Below the pieces are notes generated by a model, which saw only the letters and a program-made list of their open reading frames with translations, was not told the origin of the DNA and ran no database searches. From Streptomyces sp. NBC_01471 (lineage in GTDB: Bacteria; Actinomycetota; Actinomycetes; Streptomycetales; Streptomycetaceae), in assembly GCF_041438865.1 (NCBI RefSeq), contig NZ_CP109450.1, forward strand, positions 6,822,001-6,886,000: DNA of 64,000 nucleotides, written 5' to 3'. The translations under genes were made by a program, and so were the position numbers. Shown here piece after piece: positions 7,853-15,736 of the stretch; position 1 is the first letter of the stretch; each line of letters begins with the position of its first letter.

Positions 7853-8598
7853 GCGAACGCCCGGACCGCGACACCGGCCGCTTCGAGTGCCGCCCTGATC
7901 CGGCGGGCGACCCCGGCCGCTCCGGGAGTGTCGCCGTGCACACACAGGGATCGGGCGCCGACCGGCACCCGGCTGCCGTCGGCGGCGGTGACCGTACCGT
8001 CGACAGCCATCCCGACCGACCGGCGCACGACTGTTCCGGCGTCCTCGACCACCGCGCCCGGTTCGCGGCGCGGCACGAGTGTGCCCTGCGGGGTGTACGC
8101 GCGGTCGGCGAACGCCTCCTCGACGGCCGGGAGGCCGGCGTCCCGGGCGGCGGCGAGCAGGTGTGAGCCCGGCAGCCCCAGGACCGCGAGGCCGCCGCCC
8201 GCGAGGCGGATGCCTTCGACGACCGCCGCGGCCTGCTCCTCGTCCCGGACGGTGCGGTTGTAGAGGGCGCCGTGCGGTTTGACGTACGAGACACCAGGCC
8301 CGGCGGCTTCCGCGAAGACGCGTAGCGCGCCGATCTGATAGGCGACCTCGGCGGCCAGTTCACCGGGCGGCACATCCATGGAGCGGCGGCCGAAACCGGC
8401 GAGATCCCGGTACGAGACGTGGGCGCCGATGCGTACGGCGCGGGCTGCGGCCGTGTCGCACACCCGGCGCATCACGGAGGCGTCGCCCGCGTGGAAACCG
8501 CAGGCGACATTGGCACTTGTCACACAGGAGAGCAGGGCGTCGTCATCGGTGAGCTGCCACCGGCCGAAGCCCTCGCCGAGGTCCGCGTTGAGATCCAT
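7849..8598 (-). CDS. pxpA: 5-oxoprolinase subunit PxpA (LamB/YcsF family)
   Basis: Subunit A of 5-oxoprolinase, 249 residues. MDLNADLGEGFGRW at the N-terminus and ANVACGFHAGD near residue 30 are diagnostic of the LamB/YcsF family; YVKPHGALYN and LCVHGDTPGA follow in the expected order. ATG 8598 is used; GTG 8601 is directly upstream in frame. The predicted promoter ends so close to these codons that the message may be leaderless. It is the first gene of pxpA-pxpB-pxpC, and the operator in its promoter is shared with the plus-strand DUF969 operon. Confidence 0.95.
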   Translation of the reverse strand: MDLNADLGEGFGRWQLTDDDALLSCVTSANVACGFHAGDASVMRRVCDTAAARAVRIGAHVSYRDLAGFGRRSMDVPPGELAAEVAYQIGALRVFAEAAGPGVSYVKPHGALYNRTVRDEEQAAAVVEGIRLAGGGLAVLGLPGSHLLAAARDAGLPAVEEAFADRAYTPQGTLVPRREPGAVVEDAGTVVRRSVGMAVDGTVTAADGSRVPVGARSLCVHGDTPGAAGVARRIRAALEAAGVAVRAFA

Positions 8599-8607
8599 CA
8601 CGCGCGT

Positions 8608-8637
8608 AACCTAACTAATTGTTCAACAATCTGACAA
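8608..8637 (-). promoter_or_regulatory. Predicted pxpA promoter
   Basis: Read on the minus strand: TTGTCA (8637-8632), an 18-base spacer, TAGGTT (8613-8608). The expected transcription start falls at or next to the GTG/ATG of pxpA. The palindrome at 8618-8630 fills the spacer. Confidence 0.6.
8618..8630. promoter_or_regulatory. GntR (FCD) operator in the pxpA promoter spacer
   Basis: Perfect 6-1-6 palindrome ATTGTT-C-AACAAT. Its centre is 11 bases from the near end of the -10 box. The same TTGTT-N-AACAA core lies at 9538-9548 with the same distance to its -10 box. The divergent GntR gene between the two is the likely binder. Confidence 0.65.
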
Positions 8638-8768
8638 GAGGTGATGGGGGGCCGGGCCGGACGCCGGTCCGGGGTCGGCTTGGGCGCCGGCGCACCGCTG
8701 CGGTTGACTTGGCGGCGCCGCCCGGCACGGGGTGGAGCGGCACACGACTGACGGACAGGGGCCGAGAC

Positions 8769-9488
8769 ATGGTGGGGACAGCGGGCCGGACTTCTCCGGA
8801 CCTCTCCGAGCTGACGGCCGGCGGTGCCGGGCCGGTCGGCGCGGGGGCGGGTACCGCGGAGCGGGTGGCCGCGATCCTGCGGGAGCGGATCACCGAGGGG
8901 TACTTCCCGCCCGGCAGCCGCCTGTCCGAGGAGAGCCTCAGCTCGGCGCTCGCGGTGTCCCGCAACACGCTGCGGGAGGCGTTCCGGCTGCTCACGCACG
9001 AGCGGCTGCTGGAGCACCGGCTGAACAGGGGCGTCTTCGTCCGTGTCCTGGCGGTCGAGGATCTCGTCGACATCTACCAGGTCAGGCTGCTGGTCGAGTG
9101 CTCCGCGCTGCGGGCGCTCGGGGAGCCGCCGTACCGGCTGGACGACGTGGAGGCCGCGGTGGCCACCGGGGAGCGGGCCGCGGCCGTGGACGAGTGGGCG
9201 GCCTGCTCCACCGCCAACATCCGGTTCCACCAGGCGCTGGCGGCGCTCGCCGGGAGTCCCCGGGTGAACGAACTGATGCGCAACGTGCTGGCCGAGCTGC
9301 GTCTCGCCTTCCATGTGATGGCGGACCCGCGGCGTTTCCACGAGCCCTATCTCACCCGGAACAGACAGCTCGTGGACCGGCTGGCCGCAGGTGACGCGGC
9401 GGGTGCCGAGCGGATGCTGGGCTTCTATCTGGAGGACTCCCGCCGACAGCTCGCCGAGGCCTACGCGATGCGCCTCGCCGCGGAGTGA
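8769..9488 (+). CDS. GntR-family regulator, FCD subfamily
   Basis: A 239-residue dimeric DNA-binding regulator. The winged HTH occupies about residues 30-95 (RVAAILRERITEGYFPPGSRLSEESLSSALAVSRNTLREAFRLL is spread across it); the C-terminal FCD ligand domain contains VDIYQVRLLVECSALRAL, RFHQALAALAGSPRVNELM and the closing H/D-rich helices. The start is ATG 8769 with a weak purine stretch upstream. It lies between the divergent pxpA operon and the DUF969-DUF979-DUF2891 operon, both of which carry its presumed palindromic operator. A role in sensing 5-oxoproline or a related acid is inferred from this context. Confidence 0.92.
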   Translation: MVGTAGRTSPDLSELTAGGAGPVGAGAGTAERVAAILRERITEGYFPPGSRLSEESLSSALAVSRNTLREAFRLLTHERLLEHRLNRGVFVRVLAVEDLVDIYQVRLLVECSALRALGEPPYRLDDVEAAVATGERAAAVDEWAACSTANIRFHQALAALAGSPRVNELMRNVLAELRLAFHVMADPRRFHEPYLTRNRQLVDRLAAGDAAGAERMLGFYLEDSRRQLAEAYAMRLAAE

Positions 9489-9529
9489 GGGGGAGTGAGG
9501 CGGAGTGAGTACGGGGTGACGCACACCTC

Positions 9530-9559
9530 TTGTGTGTTTGTTGAACAATCGCCTAGGGT
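9530..9559 (+). promoter_or_regulatory. Predicted promoter of the DUF969-DUF979-DUF2891 operon
   Basis: TTGTGT at 9530-9535, an 18-base spacer, TAGGGT at 9554-9559, followed by a leader of about 55 bases to GTG 9621. Box sequences and spacing mirror the pxpA promoter. Confidence 0.55.
9538..9548. promoter_or_regulatory. GntR (FCD) operator in the DUF969 promoter spacer
   Basis: TTGTT-G-AACAA, extended by AT on the right side. Centre 9543 is 11 bases from the first base of the -10 box, exactly as in the pxpA site. Confidence 0.6.
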
Positions 9560-9620
9560 CTCGCGCAGCATCCCCGTCTGATCAGGGCCGCCAGGCCCAT
9601 GCGCGGAAGAAGGCCGACGC

Positions 9621-10352
9621 GTGATCGTTCTCCTCGGCGTGCTCGTGGTGATCCTCGGATTCGCCACGCGCCGCAACCCCCTCCTCGTGGTGGGCGCCGC
9701 CGGCATCGTGACCGGACTGCTCGGCAAGATGTCGCCGCAGGAGGTGCTGGCCGCGTTCGGCAACAGTTTCGCCTCGTCCCGCTCGGTGACCGTCTTCGTC
9801 ATCACGCTCCCGGTCATCGGACTCCTGGAGCGCTACGGCCTCCAGGAACAGGCCCGCAACCTCATCGGACGACTCGGCGCGCTGACCACCGGCCGCTTCC
9901 TCGCGCTCTATCTGCTCATCCGCCAGCTCACCGCCTCCGTCGGGCTCACCAGCATCGGCGGTCCGGCGCAGAGCGTGCGCCCGCTGATCGCCCCGATGGC
10001 CGAGGCCGCCGCCGAGAGCAGGGCGGGCGGTCCGCTGCCGAAGCGGGTGCGCGAGAAGATCCGCTCGCACGCCTCGGGCGCCGACACCATCGGCATGTTC
10101 TTCGGCGAGGACTGCTTCATAGCGATCGGCTCGATCCTGCTGATCACCGGCTTCGTCAACTCGACGTACCACCAGCACCTCGAACCGCTCAGCCTCGCCC
10201 TCTGGGCGATCCCGTCCGCGATCTGCGCCTTCCTCATCCACGGCGCACGGCTGCTGCACCTCGACCGGGTGCTGGAGCGCGAACTGGCCGTCGTCGCCGC
10301 CGAGAACGAACTCGCCGCCCATACCGCCCGCCGCCCCGAGGACCTCAAGTGA
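9621..10352 (+). CDS. DUF969 family integral membrane protein
   Basis: A 243-residue membrane protein with about five hydrophobic segments: MIVLLGVLVVILGF at the N-terminus, VTVFVITLPVIGLLER, a segment around LALYLLIRQLTASVGL, FIAIGSILLITGFV, and LALWAIPSAICAFLIHG. The family DUF969 is nearly always followed by DUF979, and the pair is often found with 5-oxoprolinase or pyroglutamyl-peptidase genes; they are thought to form a two-part transporter. Here the DUF979 gene starts within its stop (GTGA). Start is GTG 9621 with GAAGAAGG upstream. A role in 5-oxoproline uptake is inferred from the shared operator, not shown. Confidence 0.88.
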   Translation: MIVLLGVLVVILGFATRRNPLLVVGAAGIVTGLLGKMSPQEVLAAFGNSFASSRSVTVFVITLPVIGLLERYGLQEQARNLIGRLGALTTGRFLALYLLIRQLTASVGLTSIGGPAQSVRPLIAPMAEAAAESRAGGPLPKRVREKIRSHASGADTIGMFFGEDCFIAIGSILLITGFVNSTYHQHLEPLSLALWAIPSAICAFLIHGARLLHLDRVLERELAVVAAENELAAHTARRPEDLK

Positions 10353-11317
10353 TCAAGTCCGAGTACTTCTTCTGGCTGATCGGCGCGGTCTTCCTGGTGA
10401 TGGCGGCCCAGATGGCCGGCGACCGCACCAACCCCAGGCGCTTCGGTTCGGCGTCCTTCTGGGGCCTGATCGGCGCGTGCTTCTTCTACTCGACCGGTGT
10501 GGTCGACAAGTCGCTTCCCGCCGAGCCGCTCGGTGCCGCCGTCCTGGTGCTGATCGTCCTGGGCGGGTTCGGCTTCACCGGCAAGGGAACACCGCACACC
10601 CCGCCCCGTGAGGAGCGGGCCGCTTCGGCGGCGCGATTCGGCAACAAACTGTTCCTCCCCGCCCTCACCATTCCCGTCGTCGCGATGCTCTGCGCGACGC
10701 TGCTGAAGAAGGTGCACATCGGCGGCGAGCCGGTCCTGGAGCCGGGATCCGAGACGATCCTGGGACTTGGCGTCGGGGCGATCGCCGCGATGGTGGTCGG
10801 CATGACCGTCCTGCGCGAGCGCCGCGTCTCGGTCCCGCTGCACGCCGGGCGCAACATGCTCGAATCCATGGGGTGGGCCCTCGTACTGCCCCAGTTGCTC
10901 GCGGTGCTCGGGTCGATCTTCCAGACGGCGGGCGTCGGAGACCAGGTCGGCCGCATCACCGAGGCGATCCTTCCGGACGGCCAGCGGTTCATCGCGGTGC
11001 TCGTCTACTGCTGCGGCATGGTCCTGTTCACGATCGTCATGGGCAACGCGTTCGCCGCCTTCCCCGTGATGACCGCGGCAGTCGGCTGGCCCGTCCTGAT
11101 CCAGCAGATGCACGGCAGCATCCCGGCGGTCCTCGCCATCGGGATGCTGTGCGGCTTCTGCGGCACCCTCGTCACGCCCATGGCCGCCAACTTCAACCTG
11201 GTCCCGGCGGCGCTGCTGGAACTGGACGACCAGTACGGACCGATCAAGGCCCAACTGCCCACGGCGGCGGCCCTGCTGGTCTGCAACATCGCCGTCCTCG
11301 CGCTGTTCGCCTTCTGA
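10349..11317 (+). CDS. DUF979 family integral membrane protein
   Basis: A 322-residue polytopic membrane protein, partner of the DUF969 protein. Hydrophobic segments include YFFWLIGAVFLVMAAQMAG, FWGLIGACFFYSTGV, LGAAVLVLIVLGGFGF, LPALTIPVVAMLCATLL, TILGLGVGAIAAMVVGM, ALVLPQLLAVLGSIF, FIAVLVYCCGMVLFTIVMG, ending LLVCNIAVLALFAF. A conserved polar stretch GNAFAAFPVMTAAVG and MAANFNLVPAAL lie late in the protein, where a substrate path would be plausible. The GTG 10349 start overlaps the upstream stop by 4 bases; a longer same-frame extension to 9599 crosses the DUF969 gene and is a shadow. Confidence 0.88.
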   Translation: MIKSEYFFWLIGAVFLVMAAQMAGDRTNPRRFGSASFWGLIGACFFYSTGVVDKSLPAEPLGAAVLVLIVLGGFGFTGKGTPHTPPREERAASAARFGNKLFLPALTIPVVAMLCATLLKKVHIGGEPVLEPGSETILGLGVGAIAAMVVGMTVLRERRVSVPLHAGRNMLESMGWALVLPQLLAVLGSIFQTAGVGDQVGRITEAILPDGQRFIAVLVYCCGMVLFTIVMGNAFAAFPVMTAAVGWPVLIQQMHGSIPAVLAIGMLCGFCGTLVTPMAANFNLVPAALLELDDQYGPIKAQLPTAAALLVCNIAVLALFAF

Positions 11318-11442
11318 CCGCCCGTTCCGACCGCCCAGCCCCGCTCCGCGCCGCCCCGCTCCACCCGGTTCCGCCACGTCCCGCCCGGCCGGTTCAGTTC
11401 ATCTCAGTGCCGCCCCGCTCAACCCGCTCAAGGAGTACCGCC

Positions 11443-12528
11443 ATGCCCCCCACCCCGCCGGTCCCCGCCTCCGTACTGCCCGGTGAGTACGCGCGTCCGT
11501 TCGCGGAGCTGGCGCTCCACAACGTGGTGCGTGAGTACCCGAACGCCCCGGCCCATCTGTACGCGGGCCCCGAGGAGATCGTCGCGCCGCGCGAGCTGCA
11601 CCCCGCGTTCTACGGTTCCTACGACTGGCACTCCACGGTGCACATGCACTGGCTGCTCGTCCGGCTGCTGCGCCGCTTCGGCCCGGCCGCACCGGGCGGC
11701 GACAGCAGCGGCGCGGACGCGCTGCCCGCGAACACGGCGGCCCGGATCACCGAGGTCATGGACACCCACCTGACCCCGGCCAACATCGCCGTCGAGGCCG
11801 CCTACCTGCGCCGCCGCCCGTCGTTCGAGCGCCCCTACGGCTGGGCCTGGCTGGTGGCACTCGCCGCCGAATGCCGGGCGCTCGGCGGTCCGGCGGGCAC
11901 CCGGTGGGCCGACGCGCTCGCGCCCGCGGTGGCCGCCGTCGGCGATCTGCTCCAGAGCTGGCTGGGCAAGGCGACCTACCCGGTCCGGCACGGTGTCCAC
12001 AACAACAGCGCCTTCGCTCTCGGCCTCGTCCTGGACGCGGGCGAGCAGGCGGGTCTCGCCCGTCCGGTGCTGGACGCCGCGGCCGGCCGGCTGACCGACT
12101 GGTTCACCGGGGACCACGACGCACCGCTCCACTGGGAACCCTCCGGCCAGGACTTCCTGTCGCCCGCGCTGACCGAGGCGCACGCCATGCTGCGGGTCCT
12201 GCCGGCCGCGGACTTTCCCGGCTGGCTCGCCGGGTTCGTACCGGCGCTCGCCGGCGGAGACCCGTGCTCCCTCCTCACCCCGCCGGTGATCTCGGACTAC
12301 GCCGACCCGCAGATCGGGCATCTGCTCGGCCTCACCCTGAGCCGGGCGGCGGGGCTGCGCGCCGTCGCGGCCGCGCTGCCCGCGGGACCGGCCCGCGAGG
12401 CGGTGCAGGAGTCGGTCGCGGCCCATCTGGCGGTGGGGCTCCCGGCGGTCTCCTCCGGCGAATTCAATTCGGACCACTGGCTCGCGACGTATGCCGCGCT
12501 GGCCCTGGACACGGCCCCCGGCCACTGA
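11443..12528 (+). CDS. DUF2891 family protein
   Basis: A 361-residue soluble protein of the DUF2891 family. Recognisable parts are ELALHNVVREYPNAPAHL, HPAFYGSYDWHSTVHMHWLLVRLLRR, ERPYGWAWLVALAAECRALGG and VRHGVHNNSAFALGL; the numerous His, Trp and Asp residues and all-helical look suggest an alpha/alpha-barrel enzyme, but no activity is established for the family. ATG 11443 has AAGGAG 8 bases upstream. It is last in the DUF969-DUF979 operon after 125 bases without an obvious terminator, so it is probably co-regulated with 5-oxoproline genes. Function is unassigned. Confidence 0.85.
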   Translation: MPPTPPVPASVLPGEYARPFAELALHNVVREYPNAPAHLYAGPEEIVAPRELHPAFYGSYDWHSTVHMHWLLVRLLRRFGPAAPGGDSSGADALPANTAARITEVMDTHLTPANIAVEAAYLRRRPSFERPYGWAWLVALAAECRALGGPAGTRWADALAPAVAAVGDLLQSWLGKATYPVRHGVHNNSAFALGLVLDAGEQAGLARPVLDAAAGRLTDWFTGDHDAPLHWEPSGQDFLSPALTEAHAMLRVLPAADFPGWLAGFVPALAGGDPCSLLTPPVISDYADPQIGHLLGLTLSRAAGLRAVAAALPAGPAREAVQESVAAHLAVGLPAVSSGEFNSDHWLATYAALALDTAPGH

Positions 12529-12618
12529 CCGGATCACCAGCAGCGGCAGCCCGGCGCGGGCCCCGCGGCCGTCCGCCCGGCAGGCCCGGTGTCAGTGGGG
12601 TCTGGTAGGAATTTGGCT

Positions 12619-14760
12619 GTGAGCAGCGACGACAAGCAGTCGGGGGACCCCGGCGACGGGGGCCCCGAGCAGCTTGCTCTCATCAGGGAGACCGTGCGGC
12701 GCACCAAGGTGCCCCGGGCCAAGCCGCGCACCTGGCGCGGGGCCGCGCTCGCCGGGGAACTCCCCGTGGCGCGCGTCGTGGTGAACAAGGGCGTGCTCCA
12801 CCTCGACCAGTTCTTCGACTACGCCGTACCGGAAGAGCTCGACGAGGCGGCTCAGCCGGGTGTCCGGGTGCGGGTCCGCTTCGGTGCCGGGAGCCGCAAT
12901 GTGCGGGACGGCCGCCGCGAGGGCGGTGGGCTGATCGACGGATTCGTGGTCGAGCGCCGGGCCGATTCCGACTACTCGGGACCGCTCGCCGCGCTGGCCG
13001 GGGTGGTGTCGCCCGAGCCCGTCCTCAGCCCCGAACTGCTCGGGCTCGCCCGGGCTGTCGCCGACCGGTACGCGGGCAGCCTCGCCGACGTCCTGCAACT
13101 GGCCGTGCCGCCGAGGAACGCGCGGGCCGAGGCGAAGCCGTCGCCCGAGCCGCAGGAACCGCCGCCCGCGCCGGAGCCCGGCACCTGGGCACGTTACGGG
13201 CAGGGGCCGGGCTTCCTGCGGGCACTGGAGTCGGGCGGGGCGCCGCGGGCCGTGTGGACCGCGCTGCCGGGACCGCACTGGCCCCGGGAGCTGGCGCTCG
13301 CCGTCGCCGCCACACTGTCCTCGGGCCGCGGCGCACTCGTCGTGGTGCCCGACGGGCGGGCGGCGGCCCGGGTGGACGGCGCGCTGACGGCGGTCCTCGG
13401 AGCCGGACACCACGCGCTGCTCACCGCCGACGCCGGCCCCGAGAAGCGGTACCGGCAGTGGCTCGCGGTGCGGCGCGGCTCCGTGCGGGCCGTGGTCGGT
13501 ACCCGGGCCGCGATGTTCGCGCCCGTCCAGGATCTCGGCCTGGCCGTCATCTGGGAGGACGGGGACGCCAGCCACAGCGAACCGCACGCCCCGCTGCCGC
13601 ACGCCCGCGAGGTCCTGCTGCTGCGCGCCGCACACGACAAGTGCGCCTTCCTGCTGGGCAGTACGAGCTGCACCGTTGAGGCCGCCCAGCTCGTCGAGAC
13701 CGGCTGGGCCGCCCCGCTCGTGGCTGACCGGGAGCAGGTCAGGGCCGCCGCGCCGCTCGTACGGACCGTGGGCGACCTCGATCTGGCGCGGGACGAGGGG
13801 GCCAGGGCGGCGAGGCTGCCCAGCCTCGCCTGGCAGGCCGTGCGGGACGGCCTCAGGAGCGGTCCGGTCCTGGTGCAGGTGCCGCGCAGGGGCTATGTGC
13901 CGAGACTGTCCTGCGAGCGCTGCCGCACGCCCGCGCGGTGCGCGCACTGCTCGGGTCCTCTGGAAGCGCCGGACGAGCGGGCGCTGACCTGCGGCTGGTG
14001 CGGACGGGACGCGACCGGCTGGCACTGCCTGGAGTGCGGTCATACGAGACTGCGCGCGCAGGTCGTGGGCGCGCGGCGGACCGCAGAGGAGCTGGGCCGC
14101 GCGTTTCCGGCCGTGCCCGTACGGACGTCGGGGCGCGACCACGTGCTGGACACGGTGGACGGGCGGCCCGCCCTGGTGGTGAGCACCCCCGGCGCCGAAC
14201 CGGTCGCCGAAGGCGGTTACGCGGCGGCGCTGCTGCTGGACGGCTGGGTGATGCTCGGGCGGCCCGACCTGCGCGCGGGCGAGGAGGCGCTGCGCCGGTG
14301 GATGGATGCGGCCGCGCTGGTACGGGGCCAGAGCGAGGGCGGCACGGTGGTGGTCGTCGCCGAGCCGACGCTCCGGCCCGTCCAGGCGCTGGTCCGCTGG
14401 GATCCGGCCGGGCACGCGGTGCGTGAGCTGGCGGACCGGGCCGAGCTGGGCTTCCCGCCGGTCTCGCGGATGGCCGCGGTGTCCGGGCGGGCGCAGACGC
14501 TGGAAGAGTTCCTCGGCGCGGTCAGGCTGCCGCAGGACGCCGAGGTACTGGGACCGGTACCGATCGTCCCCGCCGACCCCAACAGGCCCCGCCGGCCAGG
14601 CGATCCGCCACCGGGCGAGAGCTGGGAGCGGGCCCTGGTCCGGGTGCCGCCCGGGAGCGGAGCGGCGCTCGCCTCGGCGCTGCGGACGGCGCAGGCGGCG
14701 CGGCTGACGCGGGGCAGCGATCCGGTACGGATCCGGGTCGACCCGCCCGACATCGGCTGA
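12619..14760 (+). CDS. priA: Probable replication restart protein PriA, helicase motifs lost
   Basis: A 713-residue PriA homologue. The N-terminal DNA-binding part (ARVVVNKGVLHLDQFFDYAVPEEL) and the zinc module (LSCERCRTPARC...CSGPL...TCGWCG...HCLECG, eight Cys near residues 430-475) are kept. Where classical PriA has a GxTGSGKT Walker A loop this protein reads TLSSGRGALVVVPDGR, and where the DEEH box should be it reads VIWEDGDASHS, so ATP hydrolysis is unlikely. This loss is characteristic of actinobacterial PriA. GTG 12619 is chosen (GGTAGGAA upstream); an in-frame codon at 12589 is possible. The function in restart of stalled forks is probably structural. Confidence 0.9.
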   Translation: MSSDDKQSGDPGDGGPEQLALIRETVRRTKVPRAKPRTWRGAALAGELPVARVVVNKGVLHLDQFFDYAVPEELDEAAQPGVRVRVRFGAGSRNVRDGRREGGGLIDGFVVERRADSDYSGPLAALAGVVSPEPVLSPELLGLARAVADRYAGSLADVLQLAVPPRNARAEAKPSPEPQEPPPAPEPGTWARYGQGPGFLRALESGGAPRAVWTALPGPHWPRELALAVAATLSSGRGALVVVPDGRAAARVDGALTAVLGAGHHALLTADAGPEKRYRQWLAVRRGSVRAVVGTRAAMFAPVQDLGLAVIWEDGDASHSEPHAPLPHAREVLLLRAAHDKCAFLLGSTSCTVEAAQLVETGWAAPLVADREQVRAAAPLVRTVGDLDLARDEGARAARLPSLAWQAVRDGLRSGPVLVQVPRRGYVPRLSCERCRTPARCAHCSGPLEAPDERALTCGWCGRDATGWHCLECGHTRLRAQVVGARRTAEELGRAFPAVPVRTSGRDHVLDTVDGRPALVVSTPGAEPVAEGGYAAALLLDGWVMLGRPDLRAGEEALRRWMDAAALVRGQSEGGTVVVVAEPTLRPVQALVRWDPAGHAVRELADRAELGFPPVSRMAAVSGRAQTLEEFLGAVRLPQDAEVLGPVPIVPADPNRPRRPGDPPPGESWERALVRVPPGSGAALASALRTAQAARLTRGSDPVRIRVDPPDIG

Positions 14761-14854
14761 CGCCGAACAGCCCGACTGCGGTTGGCGGTTGGGGTGCTCG
14801 TGCCACGGTGTCCTGCGGTGCCCCCGGCCGGGCGCTCCGTGCTCCGGGCACGCG

Positions 14855-14888
14855 ACTGCCCCCGGCGCGGTGCGGCGCGAGGGGCAGT
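14855..14888. terminator. Bidirectional hairpin between convergent priA and the HTH gene
   Basis: ACTGCCCC at 14855-14862 pairs with GGGGCAGT at 14881-14888, with GC-rich inner bases that can extend the stem. It lies between two converging stops and can serve both. Confidence 0.5.
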
Positions 14889-14933
14889 TGATGGGGGCGG
14901 GCCGCGACGACGTGCCGGGTACCGGGAGCCGGG

Positions 14934-15503
14934 TCAGCCGTTGCGTGGCCCGGGGAAGGCACTCGGGCGTGCCTCCTCGCGCAGCGAGTGGCCGCTCGCC
15001 GTCGGCTGGGGCGGCATGGAGCGCGCGGCGGGTACGGACGGCAGGCCCGGGGACACCGGCAGAGGGTGCGGCAGAGCGGTCGCCTGGCTGCCCTCGTCCG
15101 CTGCGGAGTTCTCCTGCTCGGCGGTGGCCGCGGCGGCGGCAGCCGCAGCCGCAGACGCCCGCCGGGTGCCGTATCTGCGGTGCACCGCCTGCTTGGTGAC
15201 CCCGAGCGCGGAGCCCACCGCGTCCCACGAGAAGCCCAGCGAACGGTCGAAGTCCACCGCGGCTGTCACCAGGGTCTCGACGCTGTCCCGGAGTTCCTGG
15301 GCCAGGCGGACGGTCGGGGCGGGCGCCCTGCCGTAGACGACGAAGCCCGTGGAAGGGCCGGAACGGCGCGGGCGGTACACATTGCCCAGCTGAGCGGTGA
15401 GGGTGCGCAGCGCGTCCACTTGTCGGCGGACCCGTTCGATGTCTCTGACCAACAGGTGCAGGCTGGCCCGCGCTTGGGCGTCGTGGGTTGCGTGGTCGGC
15501 CAT
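14934..15503 (-). CDS. Small HTH-containing conserved Streptomyces protein
   Basis: A 189-residue protein with a helical N-terminal half (HLLVRDIERVRRQVDALRTLTAQLGNVYRP) and, around residues 90-115, a helix-turn-helix resembling sigma region 4 or resolvase-type HTH: LGFSWDAVGSALGVTKQAVHRRYG. After it comes a run of nine to ten Ala and a disordered Pro/Ser-rich tail. ATG 15503 is preceded by GAGAGG at the right distance; a longer frame from 15557 lacks one. It lies between priA and fmt, a position where streptomycetes usually carry this gene. A DNA-binding role is likely; the target is unknown. Confidence 0.8.
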   Translation of the reverse strand: MADHATHDAQARASLHLLVRDIERVRRQVDALRTLTAQLGNVYRPRRSGPSTGFVVYGRAPAPTVRLAQELRDSVETLVTAAVDFDRSLGFSWDAVGSALGVTKQAVHRRYGTRRASAAAAAAAAATAEQENSAADEGSQATALPHPLPVSPGLPSVPAARSMPPQPTASGHSLREEARPSAFPGPRNG

Positions 15504-15736
15504 GAACAAGCCTCTCGAACCGGCGTTGAAAAGGATCGGGCCGCGCATACGGCCCACTTCATTTCGGCATTTCGGTCAATCTCTCTTGACCAACGCTCCA
15601 CCTGCTGTTCTGGTCACGCTGCGGGGGCGTATGGGCATATGCGAGGGGCGCGCGGCGGTGCGTACGCCCCCTCGGAACGGGCCCGTAGACTGGTGCGCTG
15701 CTCGTAGTCGTGCGCAGTCGGTCCGAGAGGCATCCA

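Noticed and set aside
6171..8375. pxpC frame open far upstream to 8375
   Set aside because: The extra residues are Arg/Ser/Pro-rich shadow of pxpA and pxpB; the GTG 7058 with ribosome site and overlap is the real start.
9484..9510. Threefold GGAGTGAGG repeat after the GntR gene
   Set aside because: Simple short slippage around the stop codon without further structure.
12592..15228. Long open frame on the minus strand opposite priA (about 880 codons)
   Set aside because: GC-rich shadow of priA and its neighbour; low-complexity Arg/Gly/Pro residues, no ribosome site, no family motifs.
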